DNA of 38,426 bases, taken from contig JAGANE010000067.1 in the NCBI GenBank assembly GCA_017624395.1, positions 1 through 38,426 of the forward strand, given 5' to 3'. The notes beneath the pieces were generated by a model. It was given only the letters and a program-made list of their open reading frames with translations, had not been told where the DNA came from and did not search any database. Position 1 is the stretch's first letter. The number at the start of each line of letters is the position of its first letter. This stretch comes from Clostridia bacterium (lineage in GTDB: Bacteria; Bacillota; Clostridia; Oscillospirales; CAG-272). Positions 1-8,371 of the stretch are shown here, one piece after another. Position numbers and translations under genes: made by a program.

Positions 1-542
1 AGGATCGAGCCGCCGAGGATCCCTGCATTGCCCGCAAGCTTGGTGCCCGCACGCGTTCCGATATACACGCCCACCACGCAAATGATAAACGTGACCAGCG
101 CAATGATCGCCGCCGCCAGCAGTGCCTCGATCCAGCCGTACTCCGCGATGGTAAAGCCGACCGACAGCGCGTCGATCGAGGTTGCCACACCCTGCATCAG
201 CAGGGCCGTAAGACAAACCTTGCAGCATTCGCCGTCCTCACATGTTTGGGTAATGCCCTCGTACAGCATCTTGCCGCCGATAAAGCCGAGCAGACCAAGC
301 GCGATCCAGGGGATCAGCTTTTCAAATGCATGGAAATATTGCACCACGGTATGCACGCATACCCAGCCGATCATTGGCATAAGAGCTTGAAAAAACGCAA
401 AAATCGCCGCAATGATGCACATTTTGCGCACCTTCATGCGCGGTTCGTTCAGTCCGTTCGCCAGGGACACCGAAAAGGCATCCATCGCGAGCCCCGCTCC
501 GAGCAGAATGCTCTGCGCAAAAAACGTAAAGTCGAAATTCAT
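1..542 (-). CDS. mntP: Manganese efflux pump MntP (C-terminus cut by window edge)
   Basis: Reading the minus strand from an ATG at 542 gives an open frame of 180 codons that runs off the left edge, so only the N-terminal part is present. The product begins MNFDFTFFAQSILLGAGLAM and continues with the DAFSVSLANG motif. A second, related half carries SIDALSVGFT. This duplicated Asp-Ala-Phe/Leu-Ser-Val pattern in hydrophobic helices is the hallmark of MntP (DUF204), an inner-membrane Mn(II) exporter; the two aspartates are the metal-path residues in the family. A GGAGG ribosome site (549-553) lies six bases before the ATG. The gene sits about 40 nt behind the terminator-like hairpin of the upstream tRNA cluster. 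There is no room for, and no sign of, the yybP-ykoY manganese riboswitch that often precedes mntP. The family assignment is firm; regulation is unknown. Confidence 0.93.
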   Translation of the reverse strand, partial: MNFDFTFFAQSILLGAGLAMDAFSVSLANGLNEPRMKVRKMCIIAAIFAFFQALMPMIGWVCVHTVVQYFHAFEKLIPWIALGLLGFIGGKMLYEGITQTCEDGECCKVCLTALLMQGVATSIDALSVGFTIAEYGWIEALLAAAIIALVTFIICVVGVYIGTRAGTKLAGNAGILGGSI

Positions 543-582
543 GTCGGTCCTCCGCCGTATACGTCCTTTTTCCATGATAACG

Positions 583-612
583 AAAAGCAGACAACGATTG
601 CTGTCTGCTTTT
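583..612 (-). terminator. Terminator-like hairpin after the tRNA cluster
   Basis: A perfect 11-bp stem (AAAAGCAGACA paired with TGTCTGCTTTT) with an 8-nt loop lies just past the CCA end of tRNA-His. The stem ends in four U on the minus-strand RNA. It probably ends the tRNA transcript, perhaps with some read-through into mntP, which has no obvious promoter of its own. Confidence 0.6.
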
Positions 613-615
613 CTT

Positions 616-693
616 TGGGGTGAGATATGGGATTCGAACCCACGACCTTCAGGGCCACAACCTGACGCGCTAACCAACTGTGCTAATCCCACC
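616..693 (-). tRNA. tRNA-His (GTG)
   Basis: The reverse complement folds as a cloverleaf with anticodon GTG in the loop TTGTGGC. The acceptor GTGGGAT pairs with ATCTCAC (one G-U), the T arm is GTGGGTTCGAATCCCAT, and CCA is encoded. An extra 5' G opposite a C discriminator is present, the G-1 identity element specific to tRNA-His. It is the last gene of a three-tRNA minus-strand cluster (Gly, Arg, His). Confidence 0.97.
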
Positions 694-702
694 ATTTGAA
701 GA

Positions 703-779
<77 letters not shown>

Positions 780-790
780 ATTGCCAAACA

Positions 791-820
791 ACTTCCCGAA
801 TTGCTTCGGGAAGTGTTTTT
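791..820. other. Stem-loop inside the tRNA cluster
   Basis: A perfect 10-bp stem (ACTTCCCGAA / TTCGGGAAGT) with a 4-nt loop separates tRNA-Gly from tRNA-Arg. The T-run (GTTTTT) follows it on the plus strand, where no gene is read. On the minus strand only TTGTTT follows. It may be a partial terminator, an RNase processing structure, or the far end of a bidirectional terminator. Confidence 0.45.
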
Positions 821-822
821 GC

Positions 823-896
823 TGGAGCGAGTGATGGGAATCGAACCCACGCGACCAGCTTGGAAGGCTGGGATTCTACCATTGAACTACACTCGC
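823..896 (-). tRNA. tRNA-Gly (TCC)
   Basis: Minus-strand cloverleaf with anticodon TCC (loop CTTCCAA). The acceptor GCGAGTG pairs with CACTCGC, the discriminator is T, CCA is encoded and the T loop is TTCGATT. It is the first tRNA after the promoter at 926-954. Confidence 0.97.
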
Positions 897-925
897 ATGT
901 CCTTGCTTTTCTCAAGTACCACAAT

Positions 926-954
926 ATTATACCACAGACTCATTTTTTTGTCAA
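926..954 (-). promoter_or_regulatory. Sigma-A promoter of the tRNA cluster
   Basis: On the minus strand a perfect TTGACA (949-954) and perfect TATAAT (926-931) are separated by exactly 17 bp. The start point would fall about 20 nt before tRNA-Gly. A full-consensus promoter suits stable RNA genes. Confidence 0.9.
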
Positions 955-1021
955 TAGGAAAATCAAAAATATTTTTGATAAATTATATAATATTTTTCAA
1001 ATAAGATAATTTGGAAAAGAC

Positions 1022-1050
1022 TTGTCTTTTTTCTTTTTGTGTGTTATAAT
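1022..1050 (+). promoter_or_regulatory. Sigma-A promoter of the esterase cluster
   Basis: TTGTCT (1022-1027), a 17-bp spacer and a perfect TATAAT (1045-1050) lie 34 bp before the esterase ATG. The spacer is T-rich. Confidence 0.75.
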
Positions 1051-1084
1051 GGGTTATCATAGACTGAGCAAAAGGAGATTTACC

Positions 1085-1753
1085 ATGTACACCAAGCATA
1101 AATGGGATTCCGATGTTTATTATAATTTTGGTTACGTAAAGTATCTGCCAAAGGATTATGACGAGAACAAGAAGTATCCTTTGGTGTTCTTTTTACACGG
1201 CGCGGGAGAACGTGGAGACGATCTCGACAAAGCGATGTATAACGGATATATGAAGCACGTCAGAGAAGAAGGGCGTGAATATCCCTTTATTTTTGTGGCA
1301 CCGCAGTGTCCCGCAAACAAATATTGGGGCTGCTATACCGAGTCGCTGTTGGCTTTTTTGGATCATATCTGCGAAACGTTGCCTGTAGACCGTGATCGCA
1401 TCTATCTGACGGGGCTCAGCATGGGTGGCACAGGCGCGTGGATGCTTGCGATGGCAGATCCCGACCGCTTTGCGGCTTTGATTCCCGTTTGCGGTAGCGG
1501 TATCTATTGGCATGCGGGAGTTCTGGTGAATCTTCCTGTTTACATTTATCACGGCGATCTTGACGACGTAGTTCCGTTGAGCGAATCGATCTCAATGCTG
1601 AGTGCGATCCATAAACGGGGAGGACAGAAGGCGCAGATCAAGATTCTTTACGGTGTCAAGCATAATGCATGGAATGCCGCTTACAGTGACGAGGAGCTAT
1701 TGGAGTGGATGCTTGCGCAAAAACGCACTCCCATTTCTGTGCCCGAAGTGTGA
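1085..1753 (+). CDS. Alpha/beta-hydrolase esterase (prolyl oligopeptidase / feruloyl-esterase-like)
   Basis: A 222-residue single-domain alpha/beta hydrolase. The nucleophile elbow GLSMGG places the catalytic serine at S112. HGDLDDVVP gives the acid (D160), and the histidine is in VKHNAW (H193). The LHGAGERG motif near residue 37 is the oxyanion-hole strand typical of the PHB-depolymerase/CE1-like and COG4099 esterases. No signal peptide is seen, so it should be cytoplasmic. I chose the ATG at 1085 because AAAGGAG lies just upstream and a strong promoter ends at 1050. It is followed after 15 bp by a FAD oxidoreductase and then by a glycosidase and an MFS carrier, so a role in removing ester groups from imported carbohydrate is a reasonable inference. 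The substrate is unknown. Confidence 0.82.
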   Translation: MYTKHKWDSDVYYNFGYVKYLPKDYDENKKYPLVFFLHGAGERGDDLDKAMYNGYMKHVREEGREYPFIFVAPQCPANKYWGCYTESLLAFLDHICETLPVDRDRIYLTGLSMGGTGAWMLAMADPDRFAALIPVCGSGIYWHAGVLVNLPVYIYHGDLDDVVPLSESISMLSAIHKRGGQKAQIKILYGVKHNAWNAAYSDEELLEWMLAQKRTPISVPEV

Positions 1754-1768
1754 GGGAATTTTTGAAAT

Positions 1769-3037
1769 ATGGAAATTAAGATTTTAACAAATGTTTCGTA
1801 TGACGTTGCCGTGGTCGGTGGCGGAACGGCGGGCGTATTTGCCGCCGTCTCTGCCGCGGCGGCAGGTGCCAGAACTATTTTGATCGAAAAGAACGGCGTG
1901 CTTGGAGGCACCTCCACGGTGGGGGGGATCAATTATCCCGGGCTGTTTTTTGCGTGGGGCAAGCAGATCATTGCGGGACATTGCTGGAATGCGATCAAGC
2001 GCATGGAGTCGCTCGGCTTTTGCAGGATTCCCGAGATTGCCTATGAGCGTCGCGAGCATTGGTTGGAGCAGATCAGATACAACACCTTTGCGTACTGTGC
2101 CGTTTTGGACGAGCTTTGTGCGGAGCATGGTGTGGAGGTTTGCTTTCACAGCATGTTGACCGCTGCCGAAGAGCAAGAGGATGGCGTCACACTTTTGGTC
2201 GCGCAAAAGGACGGTGTCAAGCAGGTAGAGGCAAGGATTGTCATTGATGCAACGGGAGATGCCAATCTCGTGCAGATGCTTGGATATCCTTGCATGGAAT
2301 CCGCACAATTACAGCCCTCTACACTGTCGGTCAGCTTGGGCGGTTACGATGCCGATGCGGTGGACGTAGAGGCTTTGACAGCGGAGCTTGCGTCAGGCTT
2401 GGAGGCGGGGGTGCTTCCTGCATGGACGGTTCCCGCAACCGTGGCACGAGGTGTTTTCAAAAAGGAGCTGCGTTTTCACGTGCCTACGCCAAAGGGGAGT
2501 GATACCTCCGATCAAAAAAGCCTTTTGGAGATTTCTGCACGGCGCGATGCGTTTTCCATCATCTGCTTTTTGCGTACCTGCAAGGGGCTTTCCTCGCTTT
2601 TTGCGTCAGAGTTTTCCAACGAATGCGGTGTGCGTGAAACCAAGCGGGTGTTGGGCGAATACGTGATTACCGCCGAGGATTATATCAGCGGCAGGCATTT
2701 TGACGATGCGGTTTGCTATGCCTTTTATCCCATTGATCTGCATATTCCTCCGTACGATGTCAAGCAACAGTATTTTTCTCCCGAGCATTGTGCCACAGTT
2801 CCGTATCGTGCTCTGATCCCCAAGGGAGCATCCCGCATATTGGTGGCGGGGCGGATCCTTTCGTCGGATACCGATGCAAACAGTGCGCTTCGTGTGCAAG
2901 CCCCTTGTATGGCTATGGGGCAGGCAGCAGGATGTGCGGCGGCGATCGCGGCGCGGCAAGGTGTGTGTGTTTCCGATGTGGAATATCAAGCACTTTGTCG
3001 CGAGCTGACACGTCAGGGAGCCATTGTTCCGCTGTAA
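1769..3037 (+). CDS. FAD-dependent oxidoreductase (FAD_oxidored family)
   Basis: A 422-residue flavoprotein. A dinucleotide-binding Rossmann motif (VVGGGTAGVFAA) lies near residue 15, followed by an acidic strand end (LIEKNGVLGGTSTVGG). A C-terminal FAD motif reads ILVAGRILSSDTDANSALRVQ, then GQAAGCAAAIAARQG. This arrangement is that of the PF12831 family, whose members are found in sugar and polysaccharide clusters and whose substrates are mostly undefined. The first ORF residues (MEIKILTNVSYDV) place the Rossmann fold close to the N-terminus, so the protein is probably cytoplasmic. The ribosome site GAGGG (1752-1756) overlaps the stop of the preceding gene, indicating translational coupling. 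Function beyond a flavin redox reaction is not determinable here. Confidence 0.85.
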   Translation: MEIKILTNVSYDVAVVGGGTAGVFAAVSAAAAGARTILIEKNGVLGGTSTVGGINYPGLFFAWGKQIIAGHCWNAIKRMESLGFCRIPEIAYERREHWLEQIRYNTFAYCAVLDELCAEHGVEVCFHSMLTAAEEQEDGVTLLVAQKDGVKQVEARIVIDATGDANLVQMLGYPCMESAQLQPSTLSVSLGGYDADAVDVEALTAELASGLEAGVLPAWTVPATVARGVFKKELRFHVPTPKGSDTSDQKSLLEISARRDAFSIICFLRTCKGLSSLFASEFSNECGVRETKRVLGEYVITAEDYISGRHFDDAVCYAFYPIDLHIPPYDVKQQYFSPEHCATVPYRALIPKGASRILVAGRILSSDTDANSALRVQAPCMAMGQAAGCAAAIAARQGVCVSDVEYQALCRELTRQGAIVPL

Positions 3038-3186
3038 TGCTTTGGGGCTGTTTCCTTTTGAGAAAAAGCCTCTTGGTGTTTTGTGTCAATATTGGCAAAC
3101 AAAAGGTCAAAAAGGGAAATGCTTTTTGAGGATGAATGCTTTATAATATGTAAGATACAATTTTGACATGTGAAGGGAGATTTTCA

Positions 3187-4707
3187 ATGTCTGTAAATCC
3201 TATCAAGGCTTTGCCGAGGGGAGAGAGCCTGAGCTATTGCTGCTCTTGGGCAAGCCAAAACTTTGTAGCCAAAAGAAGGATGCTCGGCAAGGGGGCTGTG
3301 GCAGCCGACTTTTTTGGTGCGCTTGGATCCAAGCTTGCGCGTGCGGAGTTGAACGAGGAGCTGATCTTTGGAAAGGGCGGCTTTGCCGAGCAGTTTCCCG
3401 AGGTGCGAAAGGATCTTTTCTTTGTCTTGGACGACGGTTGGGACGTGCCGTATTCGATTGATCCCGACTGTGAAATCCATATGTTTGGTTCCTTGGAGAT
3501 CGACACCGAGCGCTTTCCGTCCTTGCAAGGAACTCCTGCGGAACGCTTGAAGCAGATGAACAAAATGCTCCGTGCGCGGGGCTGGCGAGGTTTGGGGCTT
3601 TGGATCGCGCCGCAGGTTCAGGGAGAGAGATATGATGATCCCGACCTTGATTATCCCAAGCACGAGGCATATTGGCGAGAGCGCATCCTGTGGTGCAAGC
3701 ATGCCGACGTGCGCTATTGGAAGGTCGATTGGGGAAAGCACTCGGGCAAGGTGGAATATCGTAAGATGATGACCGATTTGGGACACGAGTTATTTCCCGA
3801 ATTGACCATAGAGCATGCGTGTTGTCTGATTCCTGTCAACGGTAGCCCTTTAGAGGGGTTGATCCGATATGAGAATTTTGCCAAGCTTGAGCGGATTTGT
3901 AAGATCTGTGACTATAGCGACGCCTTTCGTTCCTACGACGTGACCGACGATATGCTTTCCGCAACCACAACGATGGACCGTCTTTCCACGCTTTTGGAAG
4001 TTTCAAAAGGCATTGTCAACTGTGAGGATGAGCTTTATATGGGCGCGGCACTCGGATGTGCCGTGGGGATCATGCGCTCGGCATACGGGAGCAATCTTTA
4101 TCATATGTGTACTCGCTTGGATGAGGTGACCGCCGCCATTCGTTGGCAAAGGATAGCACCGCCGTTTGCGGGAGGACCACTCTTGCGCTCGGAGTGGATT
4201 TTGACCGACCGCTGCTATTTTCGGCCCGAGGATACGTGGTTTAAGGATATTCACGGCAAAACCGTGGAGCAGGCGGCACCTGCTGTGATCGCAAGAAATA
4301 CGCCTTTGCCCACGGTGGAGGGCGACGAGACGGTTCCGTTTGTCATTGCTTCTCAAAATCCCTCGGGGGCGTATTCTCTGGCGGCAATTCGTCGACGGAT
4401 CGCCTTTGACCGTACGACACCGCCCTGTGTGACCTGCTTTGCGGGAGTATCCGAGCAAATCGGCGTGTTTGGCTCCTTTGCAAGCGTTACGCTCCGTTTT
4501 GACCGTCCCGTCAAGGCGGTTGTGGCACAAAGCTTGATTCGCGGGGATGCCCGCAAGCTCCCCGTGGAGGAGATTGTCCGTGGCAACGAGGTCTGTCTCT
4601 CAGGAGCGCTGCTTGCGCAATTTGATACGACCTGCGACAACTCGGAAAATGCCGTGATGCTGACCGTTTCGTTTGCTGACCAAAACGGTACGGGCATGGA
4701 ACAATGA
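3187..4707 (+). CDS. Clan GH-D glycosidase (alpha-galactosidase-like, GH27/GH36-related)
   Basis: A 506-residue protein with the signatures of the alpha-galactosidase clan: LFFVLDDGWD (D82/D83) at the end of an early barrel strand and YWKVDWG with the presumed catalytic nucleophile D181. ARGWRGLGLWIAPQ lies on the strand between them. A C-terminal beta-sandwich-like region (about 400-500) is expected in the clan. It lacks a signal peptide and is likely cytoplasmic. It would act on a small glycoside imported by the MFS carrier whose ATG overlaps its stop (ATGA). The start at 3187 follows GGGAG at 3175-3179. A -10-like TATAAT at 3142-3147 lacks a good -35, so an internal promoter is possible but weak. 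The sequence diverges from classical GH36 enzymes, so the sugar specificity is open. Confidence 0.75.
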   Translation: MSVNPIKALPRGESLSYCCSWASQNFVAKRRMLGKGAVAADFFGALGSKLARAELNEELIFGKGGFAEQFPEVRKDLFFVLDDGWDVPYSIDPDCEIHMFGSLEIDTERFPSLQGTPAERLKQMNKMLRARGWRGLGLWIAPQVQGERYDDPDLDYPKHEAYWRERILWCKHADVRYWKVDWGKHSGKVEYRKMMTDLGHELFPELTIEHACCLIPVNGSPLEGLIRYENFAKLERICKICDYSDAFRSYDVTDDMLSATTTMDRLSTLLEVSKGIVNCEDELYMGAALGCAVGIMRSAYGSNLYHMCTRLDEVTAAIRWQRIAPPFAGGPLLRSEWILTDRCYFRPEDTWFKDIHGKTVEQAAPAVIARNTPLPTVEGDETVPFVIASQNPSGAYSLAAIRRRIAFDRTTPPCVTCFAGVSEQIGVFGSFASVTLRFDRPVKAVVAQSLIRGDARKLPVEEIVRGNEVCLSGALLAQFDTTCDNSENAVMLTVSFADQNGTGMEQ

Positions 4708-5963
4708 AAGGAACCTTTACAACGATGATGTCCAATACACAACGCGTCAGATGGGCGTGTTATACCTCCAACCTCAGTATGTCTGTGGCGGGAAATCTTT
4801 CTCCTTTGCTTTTTCTGACCTTTCGGGAGATGTACGGGATCTCGTACTCCCTGCTGGGGCTTTTGGTTATGGTGAACTTTGTTACACAGTTGATCATTGA
4901 TCTGATCTTTTCCTTTTTTTCACACAAATTTAATATTCCCGTGGTTCTTCGGATCATGCCGATGTTGACGATCCTCGGCTTATCGGTCTACGCGCTTTCT
5001 CCCGTGCTGTTTCCGCAAAACGTTTACGTGGGATTGCTTTTGGGAACGGTCGTGTTTTCTACCTCGTGCGGACTTGCAGAGGTGCTGATCAGCCCCGTGA
5101 TTGCGGCATTGCCCTCCGATAACCCCGACCGTGATATGAGCAAGCTTCATTCCATTTACGCATGGGGCGTGGTTGGTGTCGTGATTTTTGCAACACTGTT
5201 CCTGCTTTTGTGCGGCTCACAGAATTGGCAATGGTTGGCATTCATCTTTATGGTAATGCCGTTGCTCAGTACCGTTTTGTTTCTTTGCGCAAGGATCCCT
5301 CCCATGAAACCCCCCGAAAAGACGTCGGGTGCGATCAGCTTTTTGAAAAATCGCGGCGTATGGGCGTGCGTGATTGGTATTTTTCTCGGCGGTGCCGCGG
5401 AATGTACGATGGCGCAGTGGGCGTCGGGATACCTGGAGCAGGCAATGGGAATTCCCAAGCTTTTGGGTGACGTTTTTGGTGTGGCGCTGTTTGCGGCTAC
5501 GCTTGGCTTGGGACGGACGTTGTTTTCCAAGATCGGAAAGCACGCGTCTCACGCGCTTTATATGGGAGCCATCGGTGCAACGGCGTGCTACCTGATTGCG
5601 GCAATTTCGCCGTTTCCCATCGTGGGACTGTTGGGGTGTGCGGCAACGGGCTTGTGTGTTTCCATGCTTTGGCCCGGAAGTCTGATCGTTGCCTCGGATC
5701 GTTTTCCAACGGGCGGGGTGTTGATCTATGCTTTGATGGCGGCAGGGGGAGACCTTGGTGCCTCAGTAGGACCGCAGCTGGTAGGTACTGTCACCGACCT
5801 TGCCATTGAAAGCCCGACGCTGATTTCTTTGGCATCCACATTGGGGACCGCCCCCGAGCAGCTTGGCATGAAGCTTGGAATGCTGATTGGTATGCTGTTT
5901 CCGTTGGCGGCAATTCCGCTTTACCGACATTTTTGGAAAAAAGACCGTGCAAAAATATCTTAA
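4704..5963 (+). CDS. MFS sugar transporter (FucP-like)
   Basis: A 419-residue polytopic membrane protein with about 12 hydrophobic helices in two halves separated by a polar loop (RIPPMKPPEKTS, near residue 200). Two-half architecture, the TSNLSMSVAGNLSPLLFLTF N-terminus and small-residue-rich helices fit the FucP/sugar branch of the major facilitator superfamily. The first ATG (4704) overlaps the glycosidase stop as ATGA. ATGs at 4725 and 4728 follow an AAGGA (4708-4712) and are equally plausible starts, giving a protein beginning MMSNTQRVRW. It ends just before a bidirectional terminator, making it the last gene of the esterase-oxidoreductase-glycosidase cluster, and it probably imports that cluster's substrate. 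Confidence 0.85.
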   Translation: MKGTFTTMMSNTQRVRWACYTSNLSMSVAGNLSPLLFLTFREMYGISYSLLGLLVMVNFVTQLIIDLIFSFFSHKFNIPVVLRIMPMLTILGLSVYALSPVLFPQNVYVGLLLGTVVFSTSCGLAEVLISPVIAALPSDNPDRDMSKLHSIYAWGVVGVVIFATLFLLLCGSQNWQWLAFIFMVMPLLSTVLFLCARIPPMKPPEKTSGAISFLKNRGVWACVIGIFLGGAAECTMAQWASGYLEQAMGIPKLLGDVFGVALFAATLGLGRTLFSKIGKHASHALYMGAIGATACYLIAAISPFPIVGLLGCAATGLCVSMLWPGSLIVASDRFPTGGVLIYALMAAGGDLGASVGPQLVGTVTDLAIESPTLISLASTLGTAPEQLGMKLGMLIGMLFPLAAIPLYRHFWKKDRAKIS

Positions 5964-5971
5964 TCCAATCA

Positions 5972-6009
5972 AAAAAGCGGCGACTCCACATCGGGAGTCA
6001 CCGCTTTTT
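5972..6009. terminator. Bidirectional terminator between the MFS gene and the small membrane protein
   Basis: The hairpin AAAAAGCGG-C-GACTCC / GGAGTC-A-CCGCTTTTT has T-runs on both strands. It lies 8 bp after the MFS stop and 12 bp after the stop of the convergent 41-residue gene, so it can serve both transcripts. Confidence 0.88.
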
Positions 6010-6021
6010 GATTTGAAATCT

Positions 6022-6147
6022 TCAGTTTCCAAACAGACTCATAAAGAACATGACCAGATAGGTCAAAACGCCCGATGCCACAAGTGCTGTCAGCACCAGC
6101 GCAAGAATGCGCACGGGCAGGGAATAAGTAGCTCTTTTTTTTGCCAT
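6022..6147 (-). CDS. 41-residue single-pass membrane protein
   Basis: A short frame with ATG at 6147 and TGA at 6022-6024. The peptide starts MAKKRATYSLPVR and continues with a hydrophobic stretch of about 25 residues (ILALVLTALVASGVLTYLVM) ending FFMSLFGN. A basic N-terminus followed by one transmembrane helix predicts an inner-membrane microprotein with its N-terminus inside. An AGGAAG ribosome site lies 8-9 bases before the ATG. The gene starts 31 bp after the parC stop on the same strand and ends at a strong terminator, so it is the last gene of the parC transcript. I do not recognise a family. The start, RBS and terminator placement together make it a credible gene that is too short for routine callers. 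Confidence 0.72.
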   Translation of the reverse strand: MAKKRATYSLPVRILALVLTALVASGVLTYLVMFFMSLFGN

Positions 6148-6178
6148 GAGAACACTTCCTTTCTTACGTAACGTCAGA

Positions 6179-8371
6179 TCACGGCAACGGAACGCCCGTT
6201 GCGGGGATCTTTATTTTTTTCAAGCTCTTTGCACCGTCGGGAATTTGCGAAAGATCAACGGTTGCGCTTACCAGCGTTTGTCCTTTTTTTAGCGACATCA
6301 AGGTGACACCTCCCGAGGTTCGGGTTGCCATTTGCGGAATCAGTGAGGTCTTGATGACGATGGCGCGTTGATCGGATGAAACCAGCATGACCTCCATCGG
6401 TGTTTTTTCGTAGAATGCCGCCACAATGGGAGACGATTTGGAGAATGCCGAGGTCAGCTTGCGGCGGTTGCCCGTGATCTCGTAGTTTGCCGCAGAGATG
6501 CGCACGCCCTTACCGTTGGCAAAGATAAAGACGAAGTTCTCCTTTTCGGGATACTTGTTTTGAATATTCATCAGGATCGGCTTTTCGTCCGCATCCATTT
6601 TCAGCGTGACGGGCAGATAGTCGCCGAGTGCCGATGCCTTGGTGGTGTCAAAATCATCCGCCTTTGCGCGATAGAGCTGACAGCGGTCGGTGAGGAAGAT
6701 GAGATTATCGGAGTTCTCTCCGTCGATCACGCTGAGCAATTCATCGCCGTCCTTGCACTTTTGCTCGTCGTTGCCACGCAGGGATTGGAAGGTGATCTTT
6801 TTAAAGTAGCCCTCACGTGTCAGAACAAAGCGCGCCGCATAATTTTCAATATGCTCCTCCTCCTGATAGGTTGCCACCATATTGACGGGCAGGATCTGGG
6901 AGCGGCGAGGCTGACCGTATTTCTTTTTGATCTCGGTCAATTGCTTGATGATCAACGCTTTTTGCTTCAGCTCGTCCTTTAAGGTCTCCTCCATATCCGC
7001 GATCTCGGCTTGCAATCCCTCGATCTCGGAGATGCGGTTGAGGATATACTGACGGTTGAGGTTTCGCAGCTTGATCTCGGCGATGTAGTTGGCTTGGATC
7101 TCGTCAATATCAAAGCCCTTCATCAGGTTGGGAACAACGTCCTCCTCCAATTCGGTGCGACGAATGATGCGGATTGCCTTGTCAATGTCCAAAAGGATCT
7201 TGCCGAGTGCCAAAAGCAGGTGGAGCTTGTCCTTTTTCTTTCCCAGATCAAAGGTCATCTCACGCCGCAGGCAGTCCAGACGGAATTTGATCCACTCATG
7301 GAGAATGTCAATGATGCCGAGCGTGCGCGGAACGCTGTTGATCAGCACGTTGAAATTGCATTTGAAGCTATCCTCAAGAGGAGTGAGCTTAAAGAGCTTG
7401 GTCATCAGCTTGTCGGGATCTACACCGCGACGCAGGTCGATGGTCAGCTTAAAGCCGCTCAGGTCGATCTCATCACGGAAGTCGGTGACCTCCTTGAGCT
7501 TGCCCTCCTTATAAAGCGAGGTCAGCTTGGCAAGGATCAGCTCAATGGACGTGGAATAGGGGATTTGGATAATATCAATGCAGTTTTGCTCCTTGTCGTA
7601 GACGTAGCGCGCGCGGAGCTTGACCGAGCCTTGTCCCGTGGTGTAGATCTGCTTCATCTGCTCCTCGTCAAACAGGATCACACCGCCGCCCGAAAAATCG
7701 GGTGCCTTGATCAGTTCCATGATCTTTTCCACCGAAAGATTGGGCTTGCGCAAGAGCGCAATGGTGCCGTCGCAAATTTCGGCAAGATTGAAAGAGCAGA
7801 TGTCCGATGCCATACCAACCGCAATGCCCTTGTTGGGCATGACCAAAATGTTGGGGAAGGTGGTGGGCAAAAGCACAGGCTCCTTCATCGTGGCATCGTA
7901 GTTGTCCACCATGTCCACGGCGTTTTTGTCAATGCCCGCAAACAGCTCGGCACAAATGGCATCCAGCTTACACTCGGTATAACGCGCGGCGGCGTATTTC
8001 ATCTCCGAGGAATACTGTTTACCAAACGATCCCTTGGAGTCCACCAAGGGGTGCAGGAGCGTTGCATTTCCGCGCGTCAGACGCACCAGTGTTTCGTAGA
8101 TCGAGGCATCGCCGTGCGGATTGAGCTTCATCGTTTGACCTACGATGTTGGCACTTTTGGTGCGAGCGCCGTTGAGCAATCCCATTTTATACATGGTATA
8201 CAGGAGCTTGCGGTGAGCGGGCTTGAGACCGTCAATTTCGGGAATCGCACGGGAAACGATGACGCTCATAACGTAGGGCATGTAGTTCTTTTCAATGGTT
8301 TCGGTAATCGGTTGGTAGACCACGGGAGCGTAGACGATTTCTTTTTTTTCGTTTTTCTTTTTCTTTGCCAT
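6179..8371 (-). CDS. parC: DNA topoisomerase IV / gyrase subunit A (ParC type)
   Basis: A 730-residue type IIA topoisomerase breakage-reunion subunit. After a lysine-rich N-terminal tail come SRAIPEIDGLKPAHRKLLY (winged-helix start), the quinolone-region motif NPHGDASIYETLVRL, and AAARYTE with the catalytic tyrosine Y131. A conserved DNA-gate segment (FPNILVMPNKGIAVGMASDI) follows, then a coiled-coil tower near 430-480 and a degenerate beta-pinwheel C-terminus. The length is shorter than a typical GyrA and the GyrA box is not evident, which favours ParC. The usual quinolone-contact serine is alanine (A89) and the acidic contact is E93. The partner parE is not adjacent. The start has an AAGGA about 14 bases upstream and no better alternative. 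It is followed by the 41-residue membrane gene. Confidence 0.9.
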   Translation of the reverse strand: MAKKKKNEKKEIVYAPVVYQPITETIEKNYMPYVMSVIVSRAIPEIDGLKPAHRKLLYTMYKMGLLNGARTKSANIVGQTMKLNPHGDASIYETLVRLTRGNATLLHPLVDSKGSFGKQYSSEMKYAAARYTECKLDAICAELFAGIDKNAVDMVDNYDATMKEPVLLPTTFPNILVMPNKGIAVGMASDICSFNLAEICDGTIALLRKPNLSVEKIMELIKAPDFSGGGVILFDEEQMKQIYTTGQGSVKLRARYVYDKEQNCIDIIQIPYSTSIELILAKLTSLYKEGKLKEVTDFRDEIDLSGFKLTIDLRRGVDPDKLMTKLFKLTPLEDSFKCNFNVLINSVPRTLGIIDILHEWIKFRLDCLRREMTFDLGKKKDKLHLLLALGKILLDIDKAIRIIRRTELEEDVVPNLMKGFDIDEIQANYIAEIKLRNLNRQYILNRISEIEGLQAEIADMEETLKDELKQKALIIKQLTEIKKKYGQPRRSQILPVNMVATYQEEEHIENYAARFVLTREGYFKKITFQSLRGNDEQKCKDGDELLSVIDGENSDNLIFLTDRCQLYRAKADDFDTTKASALGDYLPVTLKMDADEKPILMNIQNKYPEKENFVFIFANGKGVRISAANYEITGNRRKLTSAFSKSSPIVAAFYEKTPMEVMLVSSDQRAIVIKTSLIPQMATRTSGGVTLMSLKKGQTLVSATVDLSQIPDGAKSLKKIKIPATGVPLP

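Noticed and set aside
554-700. yybP-ykoY manganese riboswitch before mntP
   Set aside because: Only about 40 nt separate the mntP start from the tRNA-cluster hairpin, and none of the aptamer core sequences is present.
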